Origin: Progne subis subis
Taxonomy: Eukaryota > Chordata > Aves > Passeriformes > Hirundinidae
Assembly (NCBI GenBank): GCA_022316685.1
Contig: JAKJHU010000185.1
Span: 558,001-622,000 of the forward strand
Direction of reading: 5' to 3'
Length of the DNA stretch: 64,000 bases
Positions 49,262 to 60,413 of the stretch are shown here, in pieces. A model generated the notes under the pieces. That model ran no database searches and was not told the DNA's origin. It saw only the letters and a list, made by a program, of their open reading frames with translations. A program made the position numbers and the translations under genes. Position 1 is the first letter of the stretch, and each line of letters opens with the position of its first letter.

Positions 49262-52200
49262 TTGCCCTATCAGTTTGCAGTTTCCAAGATAACTTGGAAA
49301 AAATGCAGTCATATTAGTTTATGTACATTGTCATTGTATCTGTGTTATCAGAGCTTTAAATAGAAATCAGATGTACTCAAAAGAGAAAATTGAGCTGTTT
49401 TCAAATGGTCTGCATTCTGCTGGTGTTCCTGAACCTGCTGTTCCCTAATTGTATCTTGATGGCTCCCATTTTATCTCAGCTGTTTATTTAGAGTGTCTAG
49501 ATTGCTTTTTAGAGGCTCTCAGGATGTGTTGACCTTTATTGGCCAGATACATGACTTTACTGCAGCATTTCCCAGGATGAAATCCCAAGAATGCCGTGTT
49601 CTGCTGTGTATATATTTTACAGATTGTCTTGAGTTTTGTGTCCTCTGGACTGAAACTGGTAAGTGATGCAGACGTGCCTGATCTAATTAAGAGAACTAAC
49701 CATTGTGAGGTGCTAGGGTTACTTTATTCTGTTCTGAATGATTAAAATACATCTGCATTCAAACTCTTTCAGAGTGTCCTTTAATATTTAGCCATAACTT
49801 TGTGTGTTTTGTGTATGTGTGCAAACTGCATGGGAATAAATGATTGCTCGGGAGGATTCTGCAGAAGAGTTACTGGTAGAAAATCATTGTTTAAAGAGTC
49901 AGTTCAGATTAGCAACAGCTAAAGTCATAATAAGATACAATTCCATTCACATACTCCTTGTTTAGTTTATTTTTTTTATTCTTTTGTTAGTATCCTGAGA
50001 ATCTATTTCTTTTACCATGATTTAGGAAACTTCTTGCTACTAAAGTCTTAGATTTTGATTTGCCACAGTGATCTCTTATTATTGCTTTCTCAAATATTAA
50101 GACAAGTATTAACACACCAGATCCTCTTGATTCTGCGTATCTGTTCCTAAGTTAATTCTTTGAGCCTTTTTAACTCCTCAGTATTTCTCTTGCTAGCACA
50201 CACATACCAAGAGGACTTCTGGTGTTTTATGAGCACCTTCATAATTTGGAGTTTTAGCTTGTATCCCACACAGTCTTTTGTTTAGATATTTCACTAAACC
50301 ATTGTTAGCATTTTTTTTTTCTTCTTTCCGTATGCGTGTGTAGGCACGGGAGCTTCCTGGATTTAAACAGAATAGAGGAAGCACACAACCTGTAGTAGCA
50401 GTGCTTACTTCTGTAGAATCTGCTTAAATTTCCTGTGTGTTAGACAAATGAATCCAAGTGTATTCTTTATATAAATAATTGCCATAGTAACTAGTGGGGA
50501 TGGTATTAAATGATCAGAGTATGTAGCTATGTAATATAATTTTCATAAACTTTCAGTTCTTTTTACATGCAAGTATCAAATATGAATGCTCTAATTTAAA
50601 AATTTGAAAGCCTTTTATGTGCAACATGCTCATGTACTAGAAAAAATTCTCTCTATCTACAAGTTGAAAGAAAGAGTATTAAGATTTTGGACCACATTAA
50701 AAAAAACCCCAAACATCCACCACCATATTTCATGTTTAACAGCCTTGAAATATGTCTGGATATTCCTTGAAGGATGCTAACCTTTTTGGCTAAGCAAGCC
50801 TTACAATTATGATCTACAATACTTCGATCTACAAATGAGAATGCACTTTACAAAAGGCAGTTGGTGATACTCTGTGAAGATAGGGCTTTTTGACAGCACT
50901 TGAGTTAACCATATGAAAGAAAATAGCATTGATAGAAGCTAATATGGTCTGCAGAGGAGAGACACTCTTCTCCTTGAAGTTTTTCAAACCTGCTGATTCT
51001 TAGAAAACACTGAATTCTAGGAATTAACTAATTTATTCAAGATGTTTCAATTAACAAAACTGGCCACTAAAGTGTTTTTCTTTTTTTTTTTTCCTTTTTC
51101 TTCAAAATTCACACACGTAAATATATTTTAATGTTTGCAAATGTATTAAAAACTCAGGATAATTTTAACTACCTAATGTGACTTAGTACTTATTATTCCT
51201 AACACAGTTTGCATATAAAAGTGATTTGTCAAAATGAGAGGTATTTGTATGGAAGGAGGTGAAGCGTCTAAGGCTTTTCAAGAAAACATTGTAGAATAAA
51301 TAAATATTAAAATATGTACATAGCAACAGCAATATCTATGTGAAGGTTAATCACCATGCATTGTGTTCTCATATTTCTCCAAATGGCAAAATTAAAATAC
51401 TGACTTGGCATGAATCATGCTGTCCAGACGAGTGTTACATCGGTAACATTTTCAATGCAGGGTGGAAGCAGGGTGCTTCTGTTCATTATCTGATGTCTAA
51501 ATCCAAACAAAGAGAGACAACTGTCTGTCTGAGAATGCTCTTCATAAAAGCTGCTTTCTCTTGTTAAATGTGTTTCAGTAACATTTTAATGACTTGGAAT
51601 TCCTGTGCCTGAGAAAAGCTCGTTTGTTTTGAATATATCTTGTAACTCCACTTGAAATCACATTTTCTTTAATGAATTGGGTTTATTCTGAACTTGCACA
51701 TGGCGTGCATTGCCATTTTGGGACATAATGGTGATGGTGTTATCGATGATATTTGTACCTAGAAATCAATTGATACTAAACTGATTTTGAAAGAAATATA
51801 CTGAAAGAGAATGTAGAAGAAAGAATGATTTTTTTTTTTTATCCTAAGAGCTGTTTCAAAAATGTTTCTAGCAGTGACATGGCACCTTAGGCAGCAATAC
51901 CTTAAGCAATATTCTCAGTTACTTTGATGAATTTCAGATTTCCTTCCTTAAATTCTTTCAAGATTGATTTTGGTCTGGAAGTATTGCCCAAGTGAATGAG
52001 TGCTATTTGATAAGAAAATCCCTGGAAAAAAACCCCTTCTTTAGTATGAGTTTTTCATTGTATTTATAGGTTCACTTCTGCTTACGTAGTGCTGTATCAT
52101 CTTGGAAAGCCTGCATGGTATTGCCTGATTTTCACCTTAGAAGTCTAAAACAAATTTGTGGATTCAAACATCATAATAATTTGTGTAAGTACATGTTTTT

Positions 52201-53770
52201 CAGTAGAACGAGGGAAAATAGTGAGATTCAACTTCCAGAGAAGTCTGGGAGGATTTCATTCATGCAAGATAGGAGACCTAATCTTAGGAAAATGCAAAAG
52301 CTTGCTCTGAGGCAAAAAAGAGTAAGGAGTGGTGAAGGGATCTGTTTAGAAAATGCAGATTAAATACTGAAATGATAGAGAGAAACAGTGCAGGGACTTT
52401 ATTTAGACCATCTGACTGAATCCAGAAATATCATTGCCTAACTGTATGCTTTGACGTTATCATAATATGGTGAAAACACAAAACCAACCCTCTGCTTGAT
52501 TCACTGGTATTACAGGCATTGTTGCCATGTACATTCTATGTTTTTTTTGAATCAAAGTAGCACGTTTGTGTTTGTACACTGTAGGTCTATATAACTCTAA
52601 AAATATATGGATTACTGGAAGTACATTTCCTTTGCAAATCCGATGTACTTGGAAAATTCACTAACCACAACACAAATATTCAGTTCTGTACCCTACCCCT
52701 CCCCCCAACAACATAGTTAAGTTCATTTTTAAACCTCAGATCTTTAGATAGCTTACCAAAAGCAAATTTAGAAAGGTAATTTTTGAGTTAAAAATAATAA
52801 TGTTCTGTTAATTATAAACAGAATTGTAGAATTCAAAACTATTTTGGAAGTGTGAATGTATGGACAAAGAATTTTTTGTTTGCTTAATAAAATAGGTTTT
52901 GGCAGATAATACGCTCAAAGCTATTTTAATAATTTAATTTATATGCAATATAAGTACCAGGTTGCCATGACATTACAGATACTTCAGCAAAGCTTTTGGT
53001 ACCCAAACTGCTGCTGTTAGGAATGTGCACTCTAAACAGAGATTGTATTACTGCTTTCCGGATGACAACAATGTGTTTTCAGAACATTTTAAAGTATTTT
53101 TGTTTAGCCCCTTCTACAGTGAAATATCAAATAGAATTAAGTATAACAGAATAATTTAGAAATATGTGTGTGCACGCAAGCACTAATAAGGAAGAGCAGG
53201 GTGTTAAGGAATTATGATTAGGGTTTACAAAGAATTAAAGGACAGATTCATAAATTGTCTTATTAAAAGATATTTTTCTGTCCCTTTTATGGAGTAAAAA
53301 CTCAGACTGATCAGCTATACTTGGAAAAGCATGACTGCAAATGTTCCCTGAAGGCCTGAAACAGGAGTACCAAAGCTTTGTAGTTTTATCTTTGCATACC
53401 TTTGGTTTAGAAATCAAATCATTTAGATATTATTTAATGTCAGGGTGTAAAAGACTAAATGACAATTATATAAGAGATTTTTTTTGTTTCTTAATGCAAG
53501 CCAAATCTTTTTCCAAAACCAGTTTCAAATGGCATCATTTGAGACTGCACAGGGGGTAGCTTCACTCTGAAGGTCACACCTCTGATGAGAAGTTGGTCGT
53601 CTTCACTTATGGCACTTTCCAAACAAAATACTTACCAGAGTGGGGCTCACTGAGTGCTGTGTGTGCCTGTGTAGCTTAAGCCACACTTAATTTCTCTGAT
53701 GAACCTATAAACGTGTATGATCATTGAAACATTAGAATTAATCCAAGGATGACTCTTTGCCTTAGTTCAC

Positions 53771-53794
53771 CTTAAGGTAGCAAACCACCTTAAG
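53771..53794. repeat. 8-bp inverted repeat before CR1
   Basis: CTTAAGGT (53771-53778) and ACCTTAAG (53787-53794) around an 8-base spacer, just upstream of the CR1 piece at 53805. Probably incidental. Confidence 0.6.
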
Positions 53795-53804
53795 CTTCTT
53801 TGTC

Positions 53805-53990
53805 TCTAAACAATAGGACAAGAGGAAATGACTTCAAGTTGCATCAGGGGAGATTTAGGTTGGATAATAGGGAAAAAAATCTTCACCAGCAGAGTGGTGA
53901 GGCATTGGAACAGGCTTTCCAAGGAAGTGGCTGTGTCACCCTCTCTGGAGATACCAAAAAGATATCTGAAAACTGCCTGCTGAAGAGGTT
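53805..53990 (+). mobile_element. CR1 LINE fragment, ORF2 C-terminus, forward
   Basis: Forward CR1 piece coding for the end of ORF2: NRTRGNDFKLHQGRFRLDNR (about 53812-53871), then the QSGEALEQAFQGSG region in a shifted frame, up to a decayed ISENCLLKRLCS-like end. It lacks the 3' UTR and octamer end that CR1 copies normally keep. The right side must therefore have been deleted, or is decayed beyond recognition. Confidence 0.88.
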
Positions 53991-55456
53991 ATGCAGCTAA
54001 ACATAATATAAATATCTGATATAAATACCTAATATTACAACATTGGTGGCAGCACAGCAAATTTTAGAGAAAGATTTTAAAAAGGATTCCTTTTAAAAAC
54101 CAAGCTGGTGTGACTCATTGATCCCTACCCACATATTTACAAGCACTAGGACATGTCTTCACGTGCTCTGGGCTGAAAATCAGGTGCCCAGATGCTCATC
54201 ATACCCAGGCAGCTCCTCCAGTCTGGATCTGCTTGCAGGATGCTGTGGAATGTGGGCCAAACCCTGCCCACCATTCTGGGTTTTCCCAGGCTGGCCATGC
54301 CTGCAGATCTGGGAAATCCTATCTGTCTTCTGTTGAAGCCCACTGGAATGACTCTCAGGATTTCTTTGCTGCCTCTCATCTGGATGTCCAGAGCAGCAGC
54401 ACGTGTGACGTGTGCAGTGCTCAGGTTTTATAGACTGGTGTTGGGGCTGTTAGCTCCTGCCTCTTATACTTCTCCAGGGTCTGCTTTTCCTGTGGATTCC
54501 ATGCCCACCTGGCCCCATCATCCCCTTCCTAGTGCTCCTGTTGGTGCTCTCTGTAAGAAAAAAATCTTTTCCTGCCATTGAATACCTGTACTGATGGCTT
54601 CCAAATCAGCAGCTGCGTTAGGCTGCTGTATTTGCTGTCCATAGTTTGATAATTCTTAGGACAGCTATGTAACAGCTCAGCTGGGAAAATGCAGGAAATG
54701 ACCTGGGGAAAGCACATCTGGGGTTATGCTTCGTGCAGGGTGGACAGGTCCCTTCCTCATAAGCTCTCTGTGTTCTTCCAGTGTCTCATGATTGGCAAAA
54801 ATTGTGGGCTCTGATTATTTGTAGAAGGGAATTTTTGCCTATTGTGGGAGCAATAGCTTCTAGAATTCTTTGTGGCCCATGTTCAGCTGTAATCTGAGTG
54901 GGGAGGAGGTACACAAGCATGAGACTTTTCTGGGACAGATGAGCTGAGGTGAGCACCGGTGAAGCGCAGAAATTTGTTGTATCTATGGATAACTTCAGCA
55001 CTTCCTTCAGAATCTGTTATTCTCTGGATTGTTCTTTCTTGGTTTTGCTTCTGCACCCTAAAGCCTTTTATTGTCTTAATGTTAACTAAGTAGCCTGGAA
55101 TACTCATAGAAGGGCCCTGCTTAAATAAAGCAGGATTCCTTTACAGTTGGTAAAGATGATGGCAGGTGATCTCTCTTTTAACAAGTCTTTGGCATTTTCA
55201 TAAAAGTTTCCAGCAGACTTGACCTTCAGCATTCCTTCTCTGACTTCCTCAGGTTGGATGCCAGAAATAAGTTTCTTCCTCTGAAGTTTCTTTCTTTTAC
55301 TGGCAGCTTAATAGGAGCTGTTGATGACACAGCCTGCTCTTATGAGTACATCTCTATGGAGAGGTTCATTTTGGACCAATAAGTCACAACAGCTACGACT
55401 GAAGCCTTTGTGCTCTGACTGATAGCTAATCTAAAAGAAGGCTTTTAATTTTTTAA
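53991..55456. other. Unassigned DNA with a GC-richer patch
   Basis: About 54110-54560 is richer in G+C and open in several frames (54192-54581 forward, 129 codons; 54146-54379 reverse, 77 codons). No domain is recognisable. It may be an old retroelement piece of unknown family. The rest is ordinary AT-rich DNA. Confidence 0.45.
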
Positions 55457-55650
55457 GTGGTTTGGTTTTTTGGGTTTGTTGGTTTTTTTTGTTTTTTTTT
55501 GTTTTTTTTTTTTTTTTTGGTTTTGTTTTGGTTTTTTTTTTTTTGTTTTTGGGTTTGGTTTTTTTTTGTTTTGTTTTGTTTTGTTTTGTTTTGTTTTGTT
55601 TTTGGTTTTTTTTGTTTTTTGTTTTTGTTTTTGGTTTTGTTTTTTTTTTT
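55457..55650. repeat. 194-base tract containing only G and T
   Basis: Every base from 55457 to 55650 is G or T. A regular (GTTTT)n block of at least six units lies near 55568-55602; the rest is irregular G/T with T runs up to about 18. The open frames through it encode only Phe/Val/Leu/Gly/Trp/Cys peptides or Lys/Asn/Gln/Thr/Pro peptides on the other strand. Confidence 0.97.
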
Positions 55651-56011
55651 AAGGACTATCCCTGAAAGACCTGTGCTCATTCATTGTCCTAGACACACAG
55701 CAGCACAGTCAAGATGCATGGGATAGGATTTAATTAGGCTTCAGCTGTATTAACTCATCTGGGAGTTATCCAGCACTAATTCAAATAGGGCAGGTCATGA
55801 GTTTTCTCTGGTGGAAGCCTGGATTGCTTCCTGATTAACATTATTGTCCGCAAGATTAAGGAGTGGCCTGATACCGAAAGCCTTGTGTAGCATCTGGGTG
55901 TTGGCACTTGTAATTACTGATGTCAACACTCTCTGTGTCAGGGTAGTGAGAGGAAGGGAAGAGTATTACGATGGTGCTGTGAGAATTAGATGTTATCTTG
56001 TCTTGAAAAGG

Positions 56012-56034
56012 AAAAAAAAAAAAGAGAGAGAGAG
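56012..56034. repeat. Poly-A and (GA)n
   Basis: A12 followed by about five GA units. Confidence 0.9.
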
Positions 56035-59000
56035 AAAACCAGACTAATATCCTTTTTTTTTAAAAAACAGTCACTTGTCACTGCTCTATTAGAATGCTTA
56101 GCAATATTTCCCAACATCTGAAAATAAAAGCCAGTATATAAGAACTTTGCTGTAGGGAGTTTAAACCGTAGCTGAAGCTAACACCAAAGTCTTGATCATA
56201 TTTCATTGGCAGCCTCGAGCCTGTAAGCAGAAAGCAGACATCTCCTTACATGTCTACTTTTCCTTCAACTTAGCACAGCAAGTAACTGCTAGGTATTTGT
56301 TTCCCCAGAAGAAATAATTATTCTGTTTCTGTGGTTTCTGCACTCCCACAGCTGCTTCTGGCTGAACATTTCTCTTAAATGAAGTAACTTCAACAGCAGC
56401 TTGTGTGCTTGGATTGTAGGCTGAGAATGTATACAAAATGCATGAAAATTAAAATTTGGGGAGGGATAGGAAGGAACTGGGGCAGATAGTGACTATGAAA
56501 GAGATCTGCTAAACCTTAAAGTAGTTTTGCTAAATGAATTAAAAATTTTAGACAGAACTGAACTCTCACTAAACTTCATAGTATTTAGAAATTTTGTACT
56601 GGTCTGAATTATACACCTACTTTTTATATATTTATGAAGTAAAATGTTTTCTTTCACAAATTAACAAAGATAGTGTCGCCTTACATGAAACATTCAAAAG
56701 GACAAGCAGCATTTTCTATTGAAACTAAATTTGAGTTTAAAAAAATAAATAAAAATACTAATGATTCATAAGATTCATAGAACTAACTCAGTAGAATTCC
56801 CATAATGAAAATGTTTGCTTTCTAGAGAAGTTTAGGAAATATTTTGGTTCATTAGAGATAACATCTGGTCAGCTGTAAGAAGTTTTTCTTACTTCAAAAA
56901 TGTTTTTATAGGAGACTCCGCTAATGCAGATATTTCCACTGGCAGCTGGCTCTAAACTGAGGATAATGGATTCATCTATCAAGGGAAACAGTATACATAT
57001 TCAATCTCTTGCCACCGAAGTTATAAGGATTTCATGTAAATGTGAAAAGAAAGGAGTATAACAGATGACTTCAGGCTTGCTTAATGCTCTTTCTCTGATT
57101 TTTCAACTCTAGGCATATAAAAGTGTTGAGCATTTATCTTCTAATGTTGATACATATTTTAGCAACTCAGTATACAGTTGGTTCTGCTAAAAATCCTATC
57201 AGCCCTTCTGCTATATATAATATTTTCTTGAGAATGTTTTTTTCACTTATTTCGCTGCTTTCAGCTACATGTCCAAGGTAGTGTCACACAGGATTTTGTC
57301 ATGTATCTGCTGATGCCCACTGTTGGAACCCTTAGCTTGGTAATTGGAGAGATACATACATCAGATTCAATTTTCAATCTGTTTCATCCACTGAGATTTA
57401 GCTTTCCATTCAGTGATCTTGTCTGTGATTCTAGAGGTATCTCACCTCAAGAATATCAAATTATATTGTATATATTATGCCAGTTAGATAGTTTCAGGAA
57501 TCCTAAACACTGCTGTGCTACTGAAAACTGTGAGTTTTGATGTACCTTATGTTATGGTCTCTTTGCTGGACATTAGTTTTGGCAGTGTAATGCTGCAGCT
57601 TTTTTTCTTCTCTTTTATTTTTCTATGGATCCTTTAGCCCAAAACAATTGCAGTTCAATTTTCTGCTAGTTTCCATCGCTTCCCTATATTTTTTTTCACT
57701 TGCTGTTGATGAACTGGTACTAAGCAGAAAGGATTCTATTTTATAACTATTACCAGAGTCTTTTTTATTAAGTAGAATAGTTCGTATGTACATATACAGA
57801 GATACATGTTCAGGGAGAAAATAGTACAAGAATATTATTAATAAGCAAAGAAGCAAAGTAATTAATTTAAAATGTGGGAAATACCTTAATGAAGATTTTT
57901 TCATGCAAGCTTAATTGATTTTTCCATGAGTGTTATCTTCTTTAATTAGATGATCAGTCTCTCCTTCCCCTCTCAGAGCCCATGCTCAGGGTGCCCTGTG
58001 TTAGTGCATGAGCAGATATTCTCAGTATTGTTGTCACCATCCTGCTGCCTTAAAAGGGGATGCTGGTTCAAAACTCAGGAGCTAGAGCTTTGTATGGATG
58101 ATGGATCCCACCCTCTAGGGGGGCCTGGGGGCTATGTGTGGAAGGCAGGAACTCTGTGGGGAGGCTGACACGTTGTCCATGAAGGCTCAGCTGCAGAGCT
58201 GGGTGCACAAGCTTGCACACCTCTCTGGAGGAATGGCATTTCTTCCACCTGCCTCGGTGTGTTTCAAGGTGGATGTCACTTGCCAGTAGGGCACAACGAG
58301 CAGGTGGTTCCAGCAAAGAATTCCTAAGCAACTTAATGTTGCCCTCGTTTTAGAGTTGTGGAAGGGAAAGGCTGAGAATTCAGATTGAGAATTTTGTGTG
58401 TGGGAAAGTAGGTAGGTCAGGCTTGTCTGGAGTAGGTGATTTTGTTGTGCACAAAAAAACTGTTCTCATCTTCCAGTGTAGCTCTGAACAGTCAGTTTGA
58501 CCAAATCTCTGCCTCTCAGAGTGAGCATCCGGAAGAATCGATGACTGCATACTTATGTTAACTTCAGTTCTTATACTTATCCTGTATCAAGCGGCAACTT
58601 TGTGGGATAAAGTCCAGGTTTCTAATGCAGCAGGTGCCTGCACTAATGTTCCCGACAGTTAACATCAACACACAAGTCTGTATGAAAGATAAAATGGTGT
58701 CAAAATTTTATTCTCCTTTGTGTACTTTAAATACTTGCTACTTTATATCAGTGTATTTTTCGACTGAGATCAAAACTATTTTCTGGGTAACAGGGGAATG
58801 GTAGGACTCTGGTATGACTGAAAAATTCCAAAATCTGAAATAGATATTGCTGTCTGCAGTAAATATCTCTTACCATCTCTTGTCTGGTGATATTCTTGAC
58901 CTACGCCTGCCTCTGCTTTCTACTCCCTTTCCATGTTCCTGTCAGCTTTGCCTTTGATTCTAGTCCTATCCTTTCCCTGCCCTACCTGTTTCTTAAATTT

Positions 59001-59351
59001 ATATGAATGTGTTTTTTAAATATGTACCCTCCTGGTTTTGCAACAAAATAGAGTCAATAAAATTCTGTATTAAAGGAGGGGACTTTTCATTGTCATTTTC
59101 TGCTTTACTAATAATTTCTCAAAGCAAAATTCAGATTCTGTCTTTCCGTTCTAATGCGTATTTATCAATTTCATACTCGAACTATTGCACTGTGGGCTTT
59201 GCAGTCTTAGCTCATTGATATTCAACATGCCTCTTCCTACTCTTCCAGAAACTAACTTTGCAGAAATTCCGCCGTGGATAAATGCAAAAAAAATACACTA
59301 ATATCATTTAGAAGAGTACCTTTTTAATATAGATTATAAAGTCTTATATAA

Positions 59352-59394
59352 TTCTGAAGTTTACTAAAATTCTAACTTCTGAAGTTTACTAAAA
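59352..59394. repeat. 18-bp direct duplication, period 25
   Basis: TTCTGAAGTTTACTAAAA at 59352-59369 and again at 59377-59394, with TTCTAAC between. The copies are identical. Confidence 0.95.
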
Positions 59395-59640
59395 GATGCC
59401 TGGTGAGTAAGGTTGCCTTGAAAATGTGGTCCGTCGTTAAGTCCTGCAATGAAACAAACTTTGTAATTTTGCTTTGCAGGTTTCAAAGACCTCTCCTTCT
59501 TGGCATGTGCTGCATTACAAAATAGTGTTTGTAGGTATCTCTTTCCACACTGTTTCAGGAAAACCTAACCTTCCTCTGAACTAAAACAACAAAAGACCCT
59601 TTCTAATTCAATTTAGTAGAGGGCAAAAGGCAACTCATCC

Positions 59641-59669
59641 TTTTTTTTTTTTTTTTTTTTAAAAAAAAA
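59641..59669. repeat. T20 joined to A9
   Basis: 20 T directly followed by 9 A, which makes a self-complementary T/A junction of at least nine pairs. Then CCCC. Confidence 0.95.
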
Positions 59670-60294
59670 CCCCTTATTTTGCCAGAGTGGTTTTGATATC
59701 ACACACAGTGAACACATTATTCAACTGAGAAGCATGAATAGAGCAATCAACCTGACATCTTTTGGAATTCTATTTAAGTATGTGAAAGGGCTGAAATTTT
59801 CCTGCACCTGCTATTCTTAAGTAAGCATGAAAATGGAAATTGTTTGTAGTATATGTGCAAGTTCACATTTGTAAAATACATATTCCTCTCAAATAATATG
59901 CATTACAAGCCAGTTTAAAGAAAGAATTCTGTCTTTAAATAAGTAATTAAAATGAGGATGAAGTATATCTGACTTTTCAGGTAAAAAATATGCGTTGCCA
60001 TTTTTCCCTAATTAGTATTAAGCAATTGTGAAAATCAAGAAGTCTGTGTCAGATTCTGTGTTTGATTTTGCCATACAGTGTGTAAGCAGAGAATACTATG
60101 TAATACTGACTGAGAGCTTGGTCACTGAAGATTGTTTCATGACATCCTGAAGGAAATGAGGATCAAAGTTATGTGCTTTGTATTTTCTTTATTTTGCTAA
60201 GACTTAGGGAATAACCTAGAGATAGCAGAAACTCTTGCCTTCACTCAGACTGCCAGTCCTTTAAGTCTCTCATGAAGTGAGCCATGTTCATCTA

Positions 60295-60413
60295 CATCAC
60301 ACATAGATGTGGCACTTGGGGATACGGTTTAGTCCTGGCTTTGGCAGTGTTGGGTCACTGACTCTATGACCTTGGACATCTTTTCCAACCTAAACAATTT
60401 TATAATTCTATGA
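60295..60413 (+). mobile_element. CR1 3' end fragment, forward
   Basis: Forward CR1 3' UTR: AGATGTGGCACTTGGGGATA, GGTTTAGTCCTGGC, TTGGCAGTGTTGGGT, GACCTTGGACATCTTTTCCA and ACCTAAACAATT, then the octamer remnant ATAATTCTATG. This TTTTCCAACCTAAA ending is a third CR1 3' UTR type in the window, distinct from CCTTCCAACTCAG and TAAAGATCAT. Confidence 0.9.

Larger units (their letters stand above)
41621..53804. other. Very long non-coding unique stretch
   Basis: About 12.2 kb without a recognisable gene or interspersed repeat. Open frames reach at most 93 codons (reverse, 43914-44195 and 47530-47811). Around 47209-47454 both strands are open for about 80 codons, but neither shows known motifs. Simple tracts are at 42980, 43451, 44391, 45929, 48349, 48770 and 49232. 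A small hairpin lies at 44775-44801. Confidence 0.6.
55651..60294. other. Non-coding unique DNA
   Basis: No gene or element recognised. Open frames reach 93 codons at most. A slightly GC-richer patch at 57.95-58.33 kb matches nothing known to me. Includes A12(GA)n at 56012-56034, an 18-bp duplication at 59352-59394 and T20A9 at 59641-59669. Confidence 0.6.

Noticed and set aside
55453..55726. Several 60-89 codon frames at 55.5 kb
   Set aside because: They are translations of a G/T-only tract and have low-complexity composition in every frame.
58070..58082. GGTTCAAAACTC as a tRNA B box
   Set aside because: No matching A box or cloverleaf stems around it.
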